Assembly (NCBI GenBank): GCA_905221215.1
Contig: CAJNCI010000006.1
Span: forward strand, 1 to 64,000
Direction of reading: 5' to 3'
DNA length: 64,000 nt
From: a bacterium
GTDB lineage: Bacteria > Bacillota > Bacilli > Lactobacillales > Streptococcaceae
The notes beneath the pieces were generated by a model. The model did not search any database, had not been told where the DNA came from, and saw nothing but the letters and a program-made list of their open reading frames with translations. Below, piece by piece: positions 19,784-28,410 of this stretch. How positions within the stretch are numbered: the first letter of the stretch is position 1; every line of letters begins with the position of its first letter. The translations under genes were made by a program, and so were the position numbers.

Positions 19784-20119
19784 TCAATGTCTCCCCGCTT
19801 TAGACTTCCCTAGTTCTCGTCTCAAGCGAAACATTTTTTTGAAACAGAAATAAGTTAACCTATTCATACCAATAGCTAGCAGAATAAAAAGAAACCAAAT
19901 GCCCCATAACTTGATATCTGTCAAATTTCTCAAGACAATATTGAAAAACAGAACTGAAATAACTGTCCAAGCAAGGCTAAAAAGAGCATAGAGGGGGATG
20001 TAAAACCAGTAAAAATAGTAAAAAATTGGGAAAAATTTACTATCTCTATTGTCCTTTTCAATCCAGCTGAAAAAGTAAAACCAGGGAAATAAGATTATCA
20101 ATTTAAACAAATGTTTCAT
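19784..20119 (-). CDS. Small membrane protein, first gene of the ABC cassette
   Basis: A 111-aa protein with three or four hydrophobic spans (LFKLIILFPWFYFFSW, FYYFYWFYIPLYALFSLAWTVI, LWGIWFLFILLAIG) and a basic C-terminus (KKMFRLRRELGKSKAGRH). The start was taken as ATG 20119, giving GAGGGGG a six-base spacing. No family recognised. Confidence 0.6.
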   Translation of the reverse strand: MKHLFKLIILFPWFYFFSWIEKDNRDSKFFPIFYYFYWFYIPLYALFSLAWTVISVLFFNIVLRNLTDIKLWGIWFLFILLAIGMNRLTYFCFKKMFRLRRELGKSKAGRH

Positions 20120-20165
20120 CACCATCCCCCTCTCTTTGATAGCGCTTTCTTTACCTTCATTCTAT

Positions 20166-20195
20166 CAAAAAAATCTGGAAATGTCATTCCAGATT
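20166..20195 (-). terminator. Terminator of der
   Basis: On the minus strand, stem ATCTGGAA/TTCCAGAT with a 7-nt loop is followed by TTTTTTT. It lies just after the der stop. Confidence 0.8.
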
Positions 20196-20203
20196 CTACT
20201 TTT

Positions 20204-21514
20204 TTATTTACGTTTTCTTGCGATGAGATGGATTGGCGTTCCCTCAAACACAAAGGCCTTGCGGATTTGATTTTCCAAGAAACGCAGGTAAGAAAAGTGC
20301 ATGAGTTCTTCTTCATTGACAAAAATGACAAAGGTCGGTGGTTTGGTTGCCACTTGGGTCGCATAGAAAATCTTGAGACGTTTCCCTTTGTCTGTCGGTG
20401 TTGGGTTGATGGCAATGGCATCCATAATCACATCGTTCAAGACAGCTGATGGAATACGTGTATTTTGACTTTCACTGATTTGCTTAATCATCTCAGGCAG
20501 TTTATGAAGACGTTGCTTGGTCAAAGCTGATACAAAGATAATCGGTGCGTAAGGCAGGTATTGGAACTGCTCACGGATATCTTCTTCCCAGTTTTTCATG
20601 GTGTGGTTGTCTTTTTCAAGCGTATCCCACTTGTTGACCACGATAATCATCCCTTTACCAGCTTCATGGGCAAATCCTGCGATACGCTTGTCATATTCAC
20701 GGATACCTTCTTCCGCATTAATGACCATTAAGACCACATCTGAGCGGTCAATAGCACGCATGGCACGCATAACAGAGTATTTCTCAGTATTTTCATAAAC
20801 CTTACCAGACTTACGCATACCAGCCGTATCAATCATGGTAAACTCTTGGCCATCTGTATCTGTAAAGTGGGTATCAATGGCGTCACGCGTTGTTCCAGCA
20901 ACTGGACTGGCAATGACACGGTCTTCTCCCAAGATAGCATTGATCAAGCTTGATTTTCCAACGTTTGGACGACCAATCAAGCTAAACTTGATCACATCTG
21001 GATTTTCTTCTTCGTATTCATTTGGAAGATTTTCTACAATCGCGTCTAGCACATCCCCTGTACCGATACCGTGGACAGATGAGATAGGCAGTGGTTCACC
21101 CAAACCGAGGGCATAGAAATCATAGATATCGTTTCGCATCTCAGGGTTGTCCACCTTGTTAACCGCGAGGATAACTGGTTTGTGGGTTTTATAAAGCTTA
21201 CGGGCTACGTATTCGTCCGCATCGGTAATTCCTTCTTTACCAGACACGACAAAGACGATAACATCTGCTTCTTCCATGGCAATTTCTGCCTGGTGTTTAA
21301 TTTGTTCCATGAAAGGAGCATCGACATCATCGATTCCTCCTGTATCAATCATGCTAAAAGAACGATTGAGCCACTCACCCGTCGCATAGATACGGTCACG
21401 TGTCACTCCTTCGACATCTTCTACAATGGAGATTCGCTCACCAGCGATCCGATTAAATAGGGTTGATTTCCCAACATTGGGACGTCCTACAATGGCAATA
21501 GTTGGTAGGGCCAT
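20204..21514 (-). CDS. der: Ribosome-assembly GTPase Der (EngA)
   Basis: A 436-aa tandem GTPase needed for 50S maturation. G1 motifs GRPNVGKST (10-18) and GRPNVGKSS (about 182) are present, each with DTGG/DTAG and NKVD/NKWD, and a KH-like C-terminal domain follows. Its length is normal for the family. It follows the nitroreductase gene by 13 bp. Confidence 0.97.
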
Positions 21515-21527
21515 AATTTCTCACTTT

Positions 21528-22241
21528 CTACAATAACTTCTTCTGTTCAAGATTTTTTCTAGTTGAGCTTGGTTCTGCTTGACCAAACTGTTCTGCTAGA
21601 CGCTGACTCCAGCTTGTGGTCGCACGCGCCCCAGCATAGTCAGCCTGTACACGGTCATAAGACTCAATCGCATCAACTGTCTGTTCCTGATATTCTTCCT
21701 CAAATACCACCTGATTCAATGGCAAGCGAGGTTTGACTTCATGTTCTTCATTTGGAAGACCTAGTGCCATCCCAAAAACTGGATAAGTGTAGTCAGGCAG
21801 GTTAAAGAGTTCTGCCACTTCTTCTGACTTGTAACGCACCAAGCCAATGATAACACCACCATAGCCCAAACTTTCAGCTGCCAGCAGGGCATTTTGACCA
21901 GCAAGAGCCGCATCGACCGAACTAATCAAGAGACCTTCTACACCTTGAGGTTGGAATGTATCCGTATGAAGTCGGGCTCCCTTTTCTGCTCGGTTCAAAT
22001 CTCCGACAAAGAGAAGGAAAACGGCAGACTGGCGAATGGCTTCTTGAGGCACCAATTCGTACAAGGCATCTTTCTTTTCTTGACTTCGTACCACAATCAC
22101 AGAGTAGGACTGGAAATTCTTCCAAGACGAGGCCATCTGGGCTGCTGTCAGGATTTCAGTCAAGTCTTCTTGAGGAAGGACTTGCTCTTTAAACCTGCGA
22201 ACAGACTTATGAGCTTTCATCAGTTTAATCGTTTCTGTCAT
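21528..22241 (-). CDS. NADPH-dependent nitroreductase family oxidoreductase
   Basis: A 237-aa flavin-dependent nitroreductase of the NfsA/FRP type. The N-terminal FMN-binding KSVRRFKEQ (13-21) and the central GYGGVIIGLVRY and FGMALGLPNEEHEVKPRLP motifs match the family. The substrate is unknown. Its start overlaps the dnaI stop by four bases, so it is coupled to the replication genes. Confidence 0.88.
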   Translation of the reverse strand: MTETIKLMKAHKSVRRFKEQVLPQEDLTEILTAAQMASSWKNFQSYSVIVVRSQEKKDALYELVPQEAIRQSAVFLLFVGDLNRAEKGARLHTDTFQPQGVEGLLISSVDAALAGQNALLAAESLGYGGVIIGLVRYKSEEVAELFNLPDYTYPVFGMALGLPNEEHEVKPRLPLNQVVFEEEYQEQTVDAIESYDRVQADYAGARATTSWSQRLAEQFGQAEPSSTRKNLEQKKLL

Positions 22242-23134
22242 CGACGGTTTACTCCTTCTAAACGAGTCTCCTCAGCCAAATAACGAATGCGTTCCATGAC
22301 CCGTCTGGCTTCCCAGGTTTCGTCATTTCCATGCTTCCCTTTAGCGAAATGCAGCTCCAATTCTTCAAAGTTGAAGTTGGAAGTGAAAAAGGTCGGTAAA
22401 TTTTCCTGCATCCGATATTGGAGAATGACTTGCAGGATTTCATCCCGCACCCAAACTGTTGATTGCTCGGCACCAATATCATCTAAAATCAGGACTTCAG
22501 AAAGCTTAAGCTCATCCACCAAGGTCTTAACATTGCCATCACCGATAGCATTTTTGACATCGATGACAAAACTAGGATAGTGGAGAAGGGTTGATGAAAC
22601 ACCACGTTTTTCTGATAAATCATGAGCCAAGGCAGCCACCATGAAACTTTTACCCACACCAAAGTCTCCATATAAGTAAAGACCTTTTCGAATAGCTGGA
22701 TATTGCTCCACAAAGGCTAGTAGCTTTTCAAAAACTGGTAAGCGTCCCAAATCATCCAAGTCAACTTGAGCCAAACTAGCTTTCTTGAGACTGGCTGGCA
22801 GATTGATTAACTTGAGACGGTTTTTAATAGCCGCTTCTTTTTCCGCTGCGATTAGCTCAGGAGTTTCTTCATAAGAAACATCCGCATAGCCATGATTCAT
22901 AACCAAAATCGGCTTGTAGCCTTTGGCAATATAATCTGTATCTCCACGGAGAAACTTATCGCGCTCGGTGATGTACTGATTAAATTTGGAGATACTGCGA
23001 TTCAATTCCTCTGGGCTGAGGTTTTCTTGCTGGATAAAGGCCGCAACATCAGGGTCCTTCATGATTTTCTGGACCAAATCTTGATAATGAAAACGGCTAG
23101 GTTGACGCTTGAGTACGTCTCCGACACTTTCCAT
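22238..23134 (-). CDS. dnaI: Primosomal helicase-loader DnaI
   Basis: A 298-aa AAA+ loader that places the replicative helicase (DnaC type) at origins and forks. An N-terminal helicase-binding region is followed by Walker A YGDFGVGKSF (about 165) and Walker B VLILDDIGAEQ, and it ends in an Arg-rich sensor (ARRVMERIRYLAEETRLEGVNRR). It directly abuts dnaB. Confidence 0.94.
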   Translation of the reverse strand: MESVGDVLKRQPSRFHYQDLVQKIMKDPDVAAFIQQENLSPEELNRSISKFNQYITERDKFLRGDTDYIAKGYKPILVMNHGYADVSYEETPELIAAEKEAAIKNRLKLINLPASLKKASLAQVDLDDLGRLPVFEKLLAFVEQYPAIRKGLYLYGDFGVGKSFMVAALAHDLSEKRGVSSTLLHYPSFVIDVKNAIGDGNVKTLVDELKLSEVLILDDIGAEQSTVWVRDEILQVILQYRMQENLPTFFTSNFNFEELELHFAKGKHGNDETWEARRVMERIRYLAEETRLEGVNRR

Positions 23135-24304
23135 CTAATCTCCTCCTTTTTCTAATCGAGCTAATAGTTCTTGTTTCTTACGTTCTAGTTCCAGACGAGT
23201 TTCCTCGCTGGTTTCATTCTTGTAATCTGGATTGCTCCACTTGGGTACATTGGACTTGGCAGGACTAGGGTTACTGCTTTTTTGAGCCTGACTCTTTTGT
23301 CCTCGCTCACGGATACGCAAGACTGCCTCTTCTGCCGAATGAATCTTTTGATAGGCATAGTCATTGGCTACCTTCATGGCATATTTCTCATTGATGTTTG
23401 CCGAATCTACCTTATTAAAGGTCAACAAGAGAATGATATTGATGACTTCGTCCAGCAAGCCCAAGCCAGCCATCTGTTGCAAGAGTTCTCTTTCTGTTTG
23501 GGTTATGGTTCCCTTGCGTGTCTGCTTGATTTCTGCCAAGAACTGCAGGGCAGTCTTACTTTTGGCTTCTTTGATAATGGTTGCTTCCTTAGGATTAAAG
23601 TCAGAGGAAACTGGTTTTTGAGCAATTTTTTCCCGCATGCGTTTGGTTGAAATAACCTGGGAAACAGCTGTTGACTTGGCCAACTGATAGGTTTCAAACC
23701 AAGTCCATTTCTTCTCCTCAGCAATGGCAAAGAGGTTTAAGACATCGGACTGCTCATCCGCAAAGCGAAGCCCATCTCGAGCCATGAGCTGACGAAAATG
23801 GTCCAAGTCAAAATCATTGGCCACTTTCTTCCTGATACCAAGGTCTTCTTGACTACCTAGTTCTGCCAAATCTGGAAAGACTTGATTGAGTGAGACAGGT
23901 ATTTCTTCTCCCACAGCACTTTCAACTTTCAAATCCTCCACAGCTGCATCGCCAATTTTTTTCTCCAAAAGTCTGCGATAAACAGGATGTTCCAAGAAAT
24001 CCTGACTCGAAAGAGGGGCATGAAGAGATAGCTGATAGGTATCACCCTTTTGATAAAGGGTCAAGAGATTGAAAGCAGATAGGATTTTCAAGGATTTTAT
24101 CAGTCTATCCATCCCAAAGTTGAGATGATTGAGAATGCTTGAAAAAAGGTATTCCTTTCTGCCATTATCCCAAAAACTGATGGTATAAAGATAAAGGCTC
24201 AGTGCCTCCTGACCGATAATCGGGAGGTAGCACTGTACCAGAGATGAGGTATCTTGCGACACCCGATTATTCTTTAGATAAGAAAAACGGTCAATTGGCT
24301 TCAT
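23135..24304 (-). CDS. dnaB: Replication initiation / membrane attachment protein DnaB
   Basis: A 389-aa Firmicute DnaB, with an N-terminal DDBH1 domain (FSYLKNNRVSQDTSSLVQCY) and a C-terminal DDBH2 domain with FLAEIKQTRKGTITQTERELL. It acts with DnaD and DnaI in helicase loading. The C-terminal tail is charged and low complexity. It abuts nrdR and dnaI with 0-1 bp gaps. Confidence 0.93.
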   Translation of the reverse strand: MKPIDRFSYLKNNRVSQDTSSLVQCYLPIIGQEALSLYLYTISFWDNGRKEYLFSSILNHLNFGMDRLIKSLKILSAFNLLTLYQKGDTYQLSLHAPLSSQDFLEHPVYRRLLEKKIGDAAVEDLKVESAVGEEIPVSLNQVFPDLAELGSQEDLGIRKKVANDFDLDHFRQLMARDGLRFADEQSDVLNLFAIAEEKKWTWFETYQLAKSTAVSQVISTKRMREKIAQKPVSSDFNPKEATIIKEAKSKTALQFLAEIKQTRKGTITQTERELLQQMAGLGLLDEVINIILLLTFNKVDSANINEKYAMKVANDYAYQKIHSAEEAVLRIRERGQKSQAQKSSNPSPAKSNVPKWSNPDYKNETSEETRLELERKKQELLARLEKGGD

Positions 24305-24778
24305 TTATCTTTCCTTTTTCTTTTTAGAGGACTGGGTGATTTGTTGGAGCAAGCTCTCTAACTCACTCACGTCCTTAAAACTACGATAGACACTGGCAAA
24401 ACGTACATAAGTAATCTCGTCCAATTCAGCCAACTCCTCCATGACGAGTGAACCAATGTCCTCACTTTGAATTTCATTTTCATTTCGACCACGGAGTTTC
24501 TGTTCGATACGATTGACTACCATGTTGATTTCATCACTTGACACAGGACGTTTCTGGGCTGAGCGGATAATCCCATTAAAGATTTTATCTCTGGAGAATT
24601 GTTCCCGTGTGCCATCTTTTTTAACAACCACTAAGGTTCTTTCTTCTACCCGTTCGTAGGTTGTAAAACGGTGCTGGCATTCGTCGCACTCACGTCTTCT
24701 ACGAATGGTGTTCCCTTCTTCTGCTTGGCGACTATCGATAACACTTGACTTGGTAGCCCCACATTTTGGACAACGCAT
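24305..24778 (-). CDS. nrdR: Transcriptional repressor NrdR
   Basis: A 157-aa repressor of ribonucleotide reductase genes. The N-terminal zinc ribbon (CPKCG at residues 3-7, CDEC at about 31-34) is followed by an ATP-cone domain ([19 protein letters not shown]). The start was taken as ATG 24778 after AGGAGGGAAAGG. It is the first gene of nrdR-dnaB-dnaI-nitroreductase-der. Confidence 0.96.
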
Positions 24779-24851
24779 CCTTTCCCTCCTTATCGTTTTC
24801 TTTTCATTATACCATTTTTTAAACAATTCCCAAAACAATTCTTCTTTTTGC

Positions 24852-24880
24852 TTGACAAGTTTTTTGTTTTGTTGTATTAT
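24852..24880 (+). promoter_or_regulatory. Promoter of the GntR-ABC operon
   Basis: TTGACA (24852-24857), a 17-bp spacer and TATTAT (24875-24880). The GntR gene starts 38 bp further on. Confidence 0.8.
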
Positions 24881-24917
24881 TTAATTAAGACAAAGAGATA
24901 ACAGAAAGGAGAACAAG

Positions 24918-25283
24918 ATGTCCTGGACATTTGACAACAAAAAACCCATTTATTTACAGATTATGGAGAAAATCAAGCTTCAGATTGTCTCCCATGCACT
25001 GGAACCCAATCAACAACTTCCAACTGTGAGAGAGCTAGCTAGCGAGGCTGGTGTCAATCCCAACACCATCCAAAGAGCCTTGTCAGACCTCGAACGAGAA
25101 GGATTTGTTTACAGCAAGCGAACAACTGGACGATTTGTGACTGAGGATAAGGAACTGATCGCCCAATCTCGCAAACAACTATCAGAAGAAGAATTGGAAC
25201 ACTTCGTTTCCTCCATGACCCATTTTGGCTATGAAAAAGAAGAACTACCAGGCGTAGTCGGCGATTATATTAAAGGAGTTTAA
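24918..25283 (+). CDS. GntR-family regulator, YtrA subfamily
   Basis: A 121-aa repressor with an N-terminal winged HTH (PIYLQIMEKIKLQIVS, LPTVRELASEAGVNPNTIQRAL at about 35-56) and a short YtrA-type tail without a sugar-binding domain. YtrA regulators control the ABC exporter genes that follow, often in response to cell-wall drugs. AGAAAGGAGAACAAG precedes the ATG. Confidence 0.92.
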   Translation: MSWTFDNKKPIYLQIMEKIKLQIVSHALEPNQQLPTVRELASEAGVNPNTIQRALSDLEREGFVYSKRTTGRFVTEDKELIAQSRKQLSEEELEHFVSSMTHFGYEKEELPGVVGDYIKGV

Positions 25284-25287
25284 GCCT

Positions 25288-25983
25288 ATGTCATTACTAG
25301 CATTTGAAAATGTATCCAAATCTTATGGAGCAACCCCAGCCCTTGAAAATGTTTCTCTTGACATCCCAGCTGGAAAAATTGTTGGTCTCCTTGGACCAAA
25401 CGGCTCAGGGAAAACAACCCTGATTAAACTAATCAATGGCCTCTTACAACCAGATCAAGGACGTGTCCTCATCAACGACATGGACCCAAGCCCAGCAACC
25501 AAGGCTATCGTAGCTTATTTGCCAGACACAACCTATCTCAATGAACAAATGAAGGTCAAAGAAGCCCTAACCTACTTCAAGACCTTCTATAAAGATTTCA
25601 ATCTTGAACGCGCCCATCATCTACTTGCAGACCTCGGCATTGATGAAAATAGTCGTCTCAAGAAATTATCAAAAGGAAACAAGGAAAAGGTACAACTGAT
25701 TTTGGTTATGAGCCGTGATGCTCGTCTCTACGTTCTAGACGAACCCATTGGTGGGGTGGATCCAGCAGCCCGTGAGTATATCCTCAATACCATAATCAAC
25801 AACTACTCCCCAACTTCTACCGTTTTGATTTCTACCCACTTGATTTCTGATATCGAGCCAATCTTGGATGAAATTGTCTTCCTCAAAGACGGAAAAGTCG
25901 TCCGTCAAGGTAATGTAGATGATATTCGCTATGAGTCAGGTGAATCCATTGACCAGCTCTTCCGTCAGGAATTTAAGGCCTAA
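25288..25983 (+). CDS. ABC transporter ATP-binding protein
   Basis: A 231-aa ATPase: Walker A GPNGSGKTT (about 35-43), signature LSKGNKEK (in place of LSGGQ, common in this group), Walker B LYVLDEPIGGVD. It lies 4 bp after the GntR regulator and 15 bp before its permease. Substrate unknown; the class is linked to antimicrobial stress. Confidence 0.9.
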   Translation: MSLLAFENVSKSYGATPALENVSLDIPAGKIVGLLGPNGSGKTTLIKLINGLLQPDQGRVLINDMDPSPATKAIVAYLPDTTYLNEQMKVKEALTYFKTFYKDFNLERAHHLLADLGIDENSRLKKLSKGNKEKVQLILVMSRDARLYVLDEPIGGVDPAAREYILNTIINNYSPTSTVLISTHLISDIEPILDEIVFLKDGKVVRQGNVDDIRYESGESIDQLFRQEFKA

Positions 25984-25998
25984 GCAAAGGAGATTATT

Positions 25999-26766
25999 AT
26001 GTTTTGGAATTTAGTTCGCTACGAATTTAAAAATGTTAACAAGTGGTATTTAGCCCTCTACGCTGCTGTGCTAGTCCTTTCTGCCCTTATCGGGATACAA
26101 GCACAGACCTATAACAATCTACCTGTCAAAGAAAGCCAACCTGTTTTACTTACTTTTCTAGCCCTCGTCTTTGGTGGCTTGATGATTACACTTGGAATTT
26201 CAACTCTTTTCTTAATCATTAAACGCTTTAAAGGCAGTGTCTATGACCGCCAAGGATATCTGACTTTGACCTTGCCAGTTTCTGAACACCATATCATCAC
26301 AGCCAAGCTAGTCGGTGCCTTTATCTGGTCTGTGATTAGCACTGCTGTACTAGCTCTAAGTGCTTTTGTTATCTTGATCTTAACAGCTTCAAATTGGTTT
26401 GAAATTTCTGACTTGATTTCACTTGCAGGAACATACCTTCCTCAACTCTCTCTTATGGGGGTATCCTTCCTGCTTAGTACAATCTCAGGAATCCTCTGCA
26501 TTTACTTGGCCATTTCTATTGGACAACTGTTCAATGAATACCGTACAGCACTCGCTATTGTAGCCTACATTGGAATCCTAGTCGTCATTGGATTTATTGA
26601 AGTCTTCTTCAATACCAGTGCTAACTTCTATGTCAATTCACTAGCAGGATTTAATGACAATTTCTATATGGGAACAAGTATAGGTATTATTGAAGAACTC
26701 ATTTTCATAGCTATCTTTTACCTCGGAACCTACTATATCTTGAGAAACAAGGTTAATTTGCAATAA
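25999..26766 (+). CDS. ABC-2 type exporter permease
   Basis: A 255-aa membrane protein with six spans (WYLALYAAVLVLSALIG, FLALVFGGLMITLGISTLFLII, LIFIAIFYLGTYYIL and others) and the DRQGYLTLTLPVS loop typical of these permeases. It is the pore partner of the preceding ATPase and ends at a strong terminator. Confidence 0.85.
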   Translation: MFWNLVRYEFKNVNKWYLALYAAVLVLSALIGIQAQTYNNLPVKESQPVLLTFLALVFGGLMITLGISTLFLIIKRFKGSVYDRQGYLTLTLPVSEHHIITAKLVGAFIWSVISTAVLALSAFVILILTASNWFEISDLISLAGTYLPQLSLMGVSFLLSTISGILCIYLAISIGQLFNEYRTALAIVAYIGILVVIGFIEVFFNTSANFYVNSLAGFNDNFYMGTSIGIIEELIFIAIFYLGTYYILRNKVNLQ

Positions 26767-26776
26767 TTTTTAAATC

Positions 26777-26816
26777 AAAAAGGATAACATCTCATCGCAG
26801 AGAGGCTATCCTTTTT
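26777..26816. terminator. Bidirectional rho-independent terminator
   Basis: The stem AAAAAGGATA/TATCCTTTTT with a 20-nt loop serves the ABC operon on the plus strand and the Rgg gene on the minus strand. Confidence 0.85.
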
Positions 26817-26845
26817 CTTTTATCTCATTTTCTGTCTAACTTTAT

Positions 26846-27709
26846 TTAAAAAACAAATCCTTTTAAATCTGATTTAAAGGTCTTGTTTAATTTCTCTATT
26901 GTGACACTATCATTATATTCCTTACATATTTTCATAGCTTTGGAACATTCTTTTTTACCTAACTCTACTTGATTCGTTTTTATGAGATAAATACCTTTTA
27001 AAAAAAGCAAATAAGTCTTTTCAAAATAATATCCTTGTCTGGTCAGTAAATTTTCTAAATCATCTATAAAAAATTGAGCGCTATCTAACAAATTATTTTT
27101 TAATAATAATTCTAAATTAAATAAATATAAAGGAATTACTCTATGTGTTCCCATATCTGTTTTTAAAAAATGTCGTGTTTTCTTGATTACCACTCTATAT
27201 AGTAAGCTTATGGTTTTAGTATTCATAAAAAACACCGAATTATAGAAAATTTTCAGTTCATACTCCATCCAATTATCTACAGAAAGCAAATACTTGATTA
27301 GCTCATTACATTTAGAGGCATTGTAAGGAAGGTTTGCAAGGCGATTAATCTGTTGTTCAGCAATCAATTTTATGTGACAATTGCATAAGCTTTTCTCCTG
27401 CTTTTGTTTTAGCTCTATTTTCTTTATTAGTTCTTGTAACAAAATGATATCTGAAGAGTTTACAGCATGTTCTAGTTCTTCAAAAAAGCATTCTTTTTTG
27501 GAATAATAGCAATGAACTAATTCTTCAAATTCCGAAAATGAGATCCCCAGGCGATTTAACAAAATATAAAAATGATCAATAGATAATTTTGTAATCCCAT
27601 TTTCGAAACGAGAAATAGTTGACTCACTAATCTTATCACAAGCCAAATCTTTAAGACGAAAATTTTTTGAAATACGGATATCCTTTAAAACTGCTCCAAA
27701 ATTTTCCAT
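26846..27709 (-). CDS. Rgg/MutR-family transcriptional regulator
   Basis: A 287-aa stand-alone Rgg-type regulator: N-terminal XRE helix-turn-helix (LKDIRISKNFRLKDLACDKISES, FENGITKLS, residues 8-48), then a helical TPR-like peptide-sensing domain. The start was taken as ATG 27709; a TTG eight codons earlier lacks a ribosome site. It is divergent from a decayed secreted-protein gene and a choline-binding protein, its likely targets. I saw no clear SHP-type pheromone gene beside it. It is very AT-rich. Confidence 0.85.
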   Translation of the reverse strand: MENFGAVLKDIRISKNFRLKDLACDKISESTISRFENGITKLSIDHFYILLNRLGISFSEFEELVHCYYSKKECFFEELEHAVNSSDIILLQELIKKIELKQKQEKSLCNCHIKLIAEQQINRLANLPYNASKCNELIKYLLSVDNWMEYELKIFYNSVFFMNTKTISLLYRVVIKKTRHFLKTDMGTHRVIPLYLFNLELLLKNNLLDSAQFFIDDLENLLTRQGYYFEKTYLLFLKGIYLIKTNQVELGKKECSKAMKICKEYNDSVTIEKLNKTFKSDLKGFVF

Positions 27710-27747
27710 ACTATCTCTCTTCCATTTCTGCAAAAAATTAAACCTGT

Positions 27748-27788
27748 TTTTTTATTTGTGATATGATTATGATTATACAAAAATAAAA
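27748..27788. promoter_or_regulatory. Imperfect inverted repeat in the Rgg divergent region
   Basis: A TTTTATTTGT arm faces ACAAAAATAAAA across about 19 bp containing GATTATGATTATAC, between the Rgg gene and the divergent secreted-protein remnant. It is a candidate Rgg site and shared promoter. The assignment is an inference from position. Confidence 0.4.
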
Positions 27789-27807
27789 CAGAAAGGACAA
27801 TATGATT

Positions 27808-28398
27808 ATGAAAAATTTTTATTATCATCGGTTGCTTCACTGAGCCTAGTGACAACACTACCAGTAAATAGTCCAATTTCTACTCAAGAATCTATCTCTC
27901 CCTAGGATTATAGTCACTCCAATGGCAGTTGGTTTCAATCAAAAGGTCGTTGGTGGTATAAAACACTAAAAACAGATGAAACATCAACAAGAGCAGTACC
28001 TATTGAAGATGTTAATACTATGTAAAAAGTTTTTAGTAACCAAAACTTTAGTAAAGTTGTTCGTTTCCCAGATAAAACAAAAGCTGAGATTATTGCAAAT
28101 ATGCAAGAACTATTTGAATCTTCTAGCGAAAGCGATGTGAACCACCTTTACTTGTCATGGAGGAGAAAACTGTACGATATCTATTGGTAGCGATAAAACG
28201 GCATTTTCAGGTTGGGATTCACTTCAAAATAAAATTATTTCGCCTATGGCAGACACCAACATTAACGGAAAATTCACTTTAGAGGAACTGTATCAACACT
28301 CTTATCCTCTAGTCCTTGAAGCTGCATCAAAAATTCACGAAGAGCAACATGTATCGATTTATCCAGAAAACAGTCAATTTGTTTTATTCAAAAAATAA
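27808..28398 (+). pseudogene. Decayed gene for a secreted protein with a CHGG motif
   Basis: A good ribosome site (AGAAAGGACAAT) precedes ATG. Reading through shows a frameshift within the first codons, a signal-peptide-like stretch (SSVASLSLVTTLPVNS), a stop, GSWFQSKGRWWYK (like one choline-binding repeat), a second stop, then a frameshift before FTCHGGENCTISIGSDKTAF. The frame ends in FVLFKK-stop. The CHGG context resembles the His-Gly site of caspase-like peptidases, but this is only suggestive. It abuts the choline-binding protein gene, so the two were probably an operon under Rgg. Confidence 0.65.
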
Positions 28399-28410
28399 GG
28401 AGTTAAGAAA

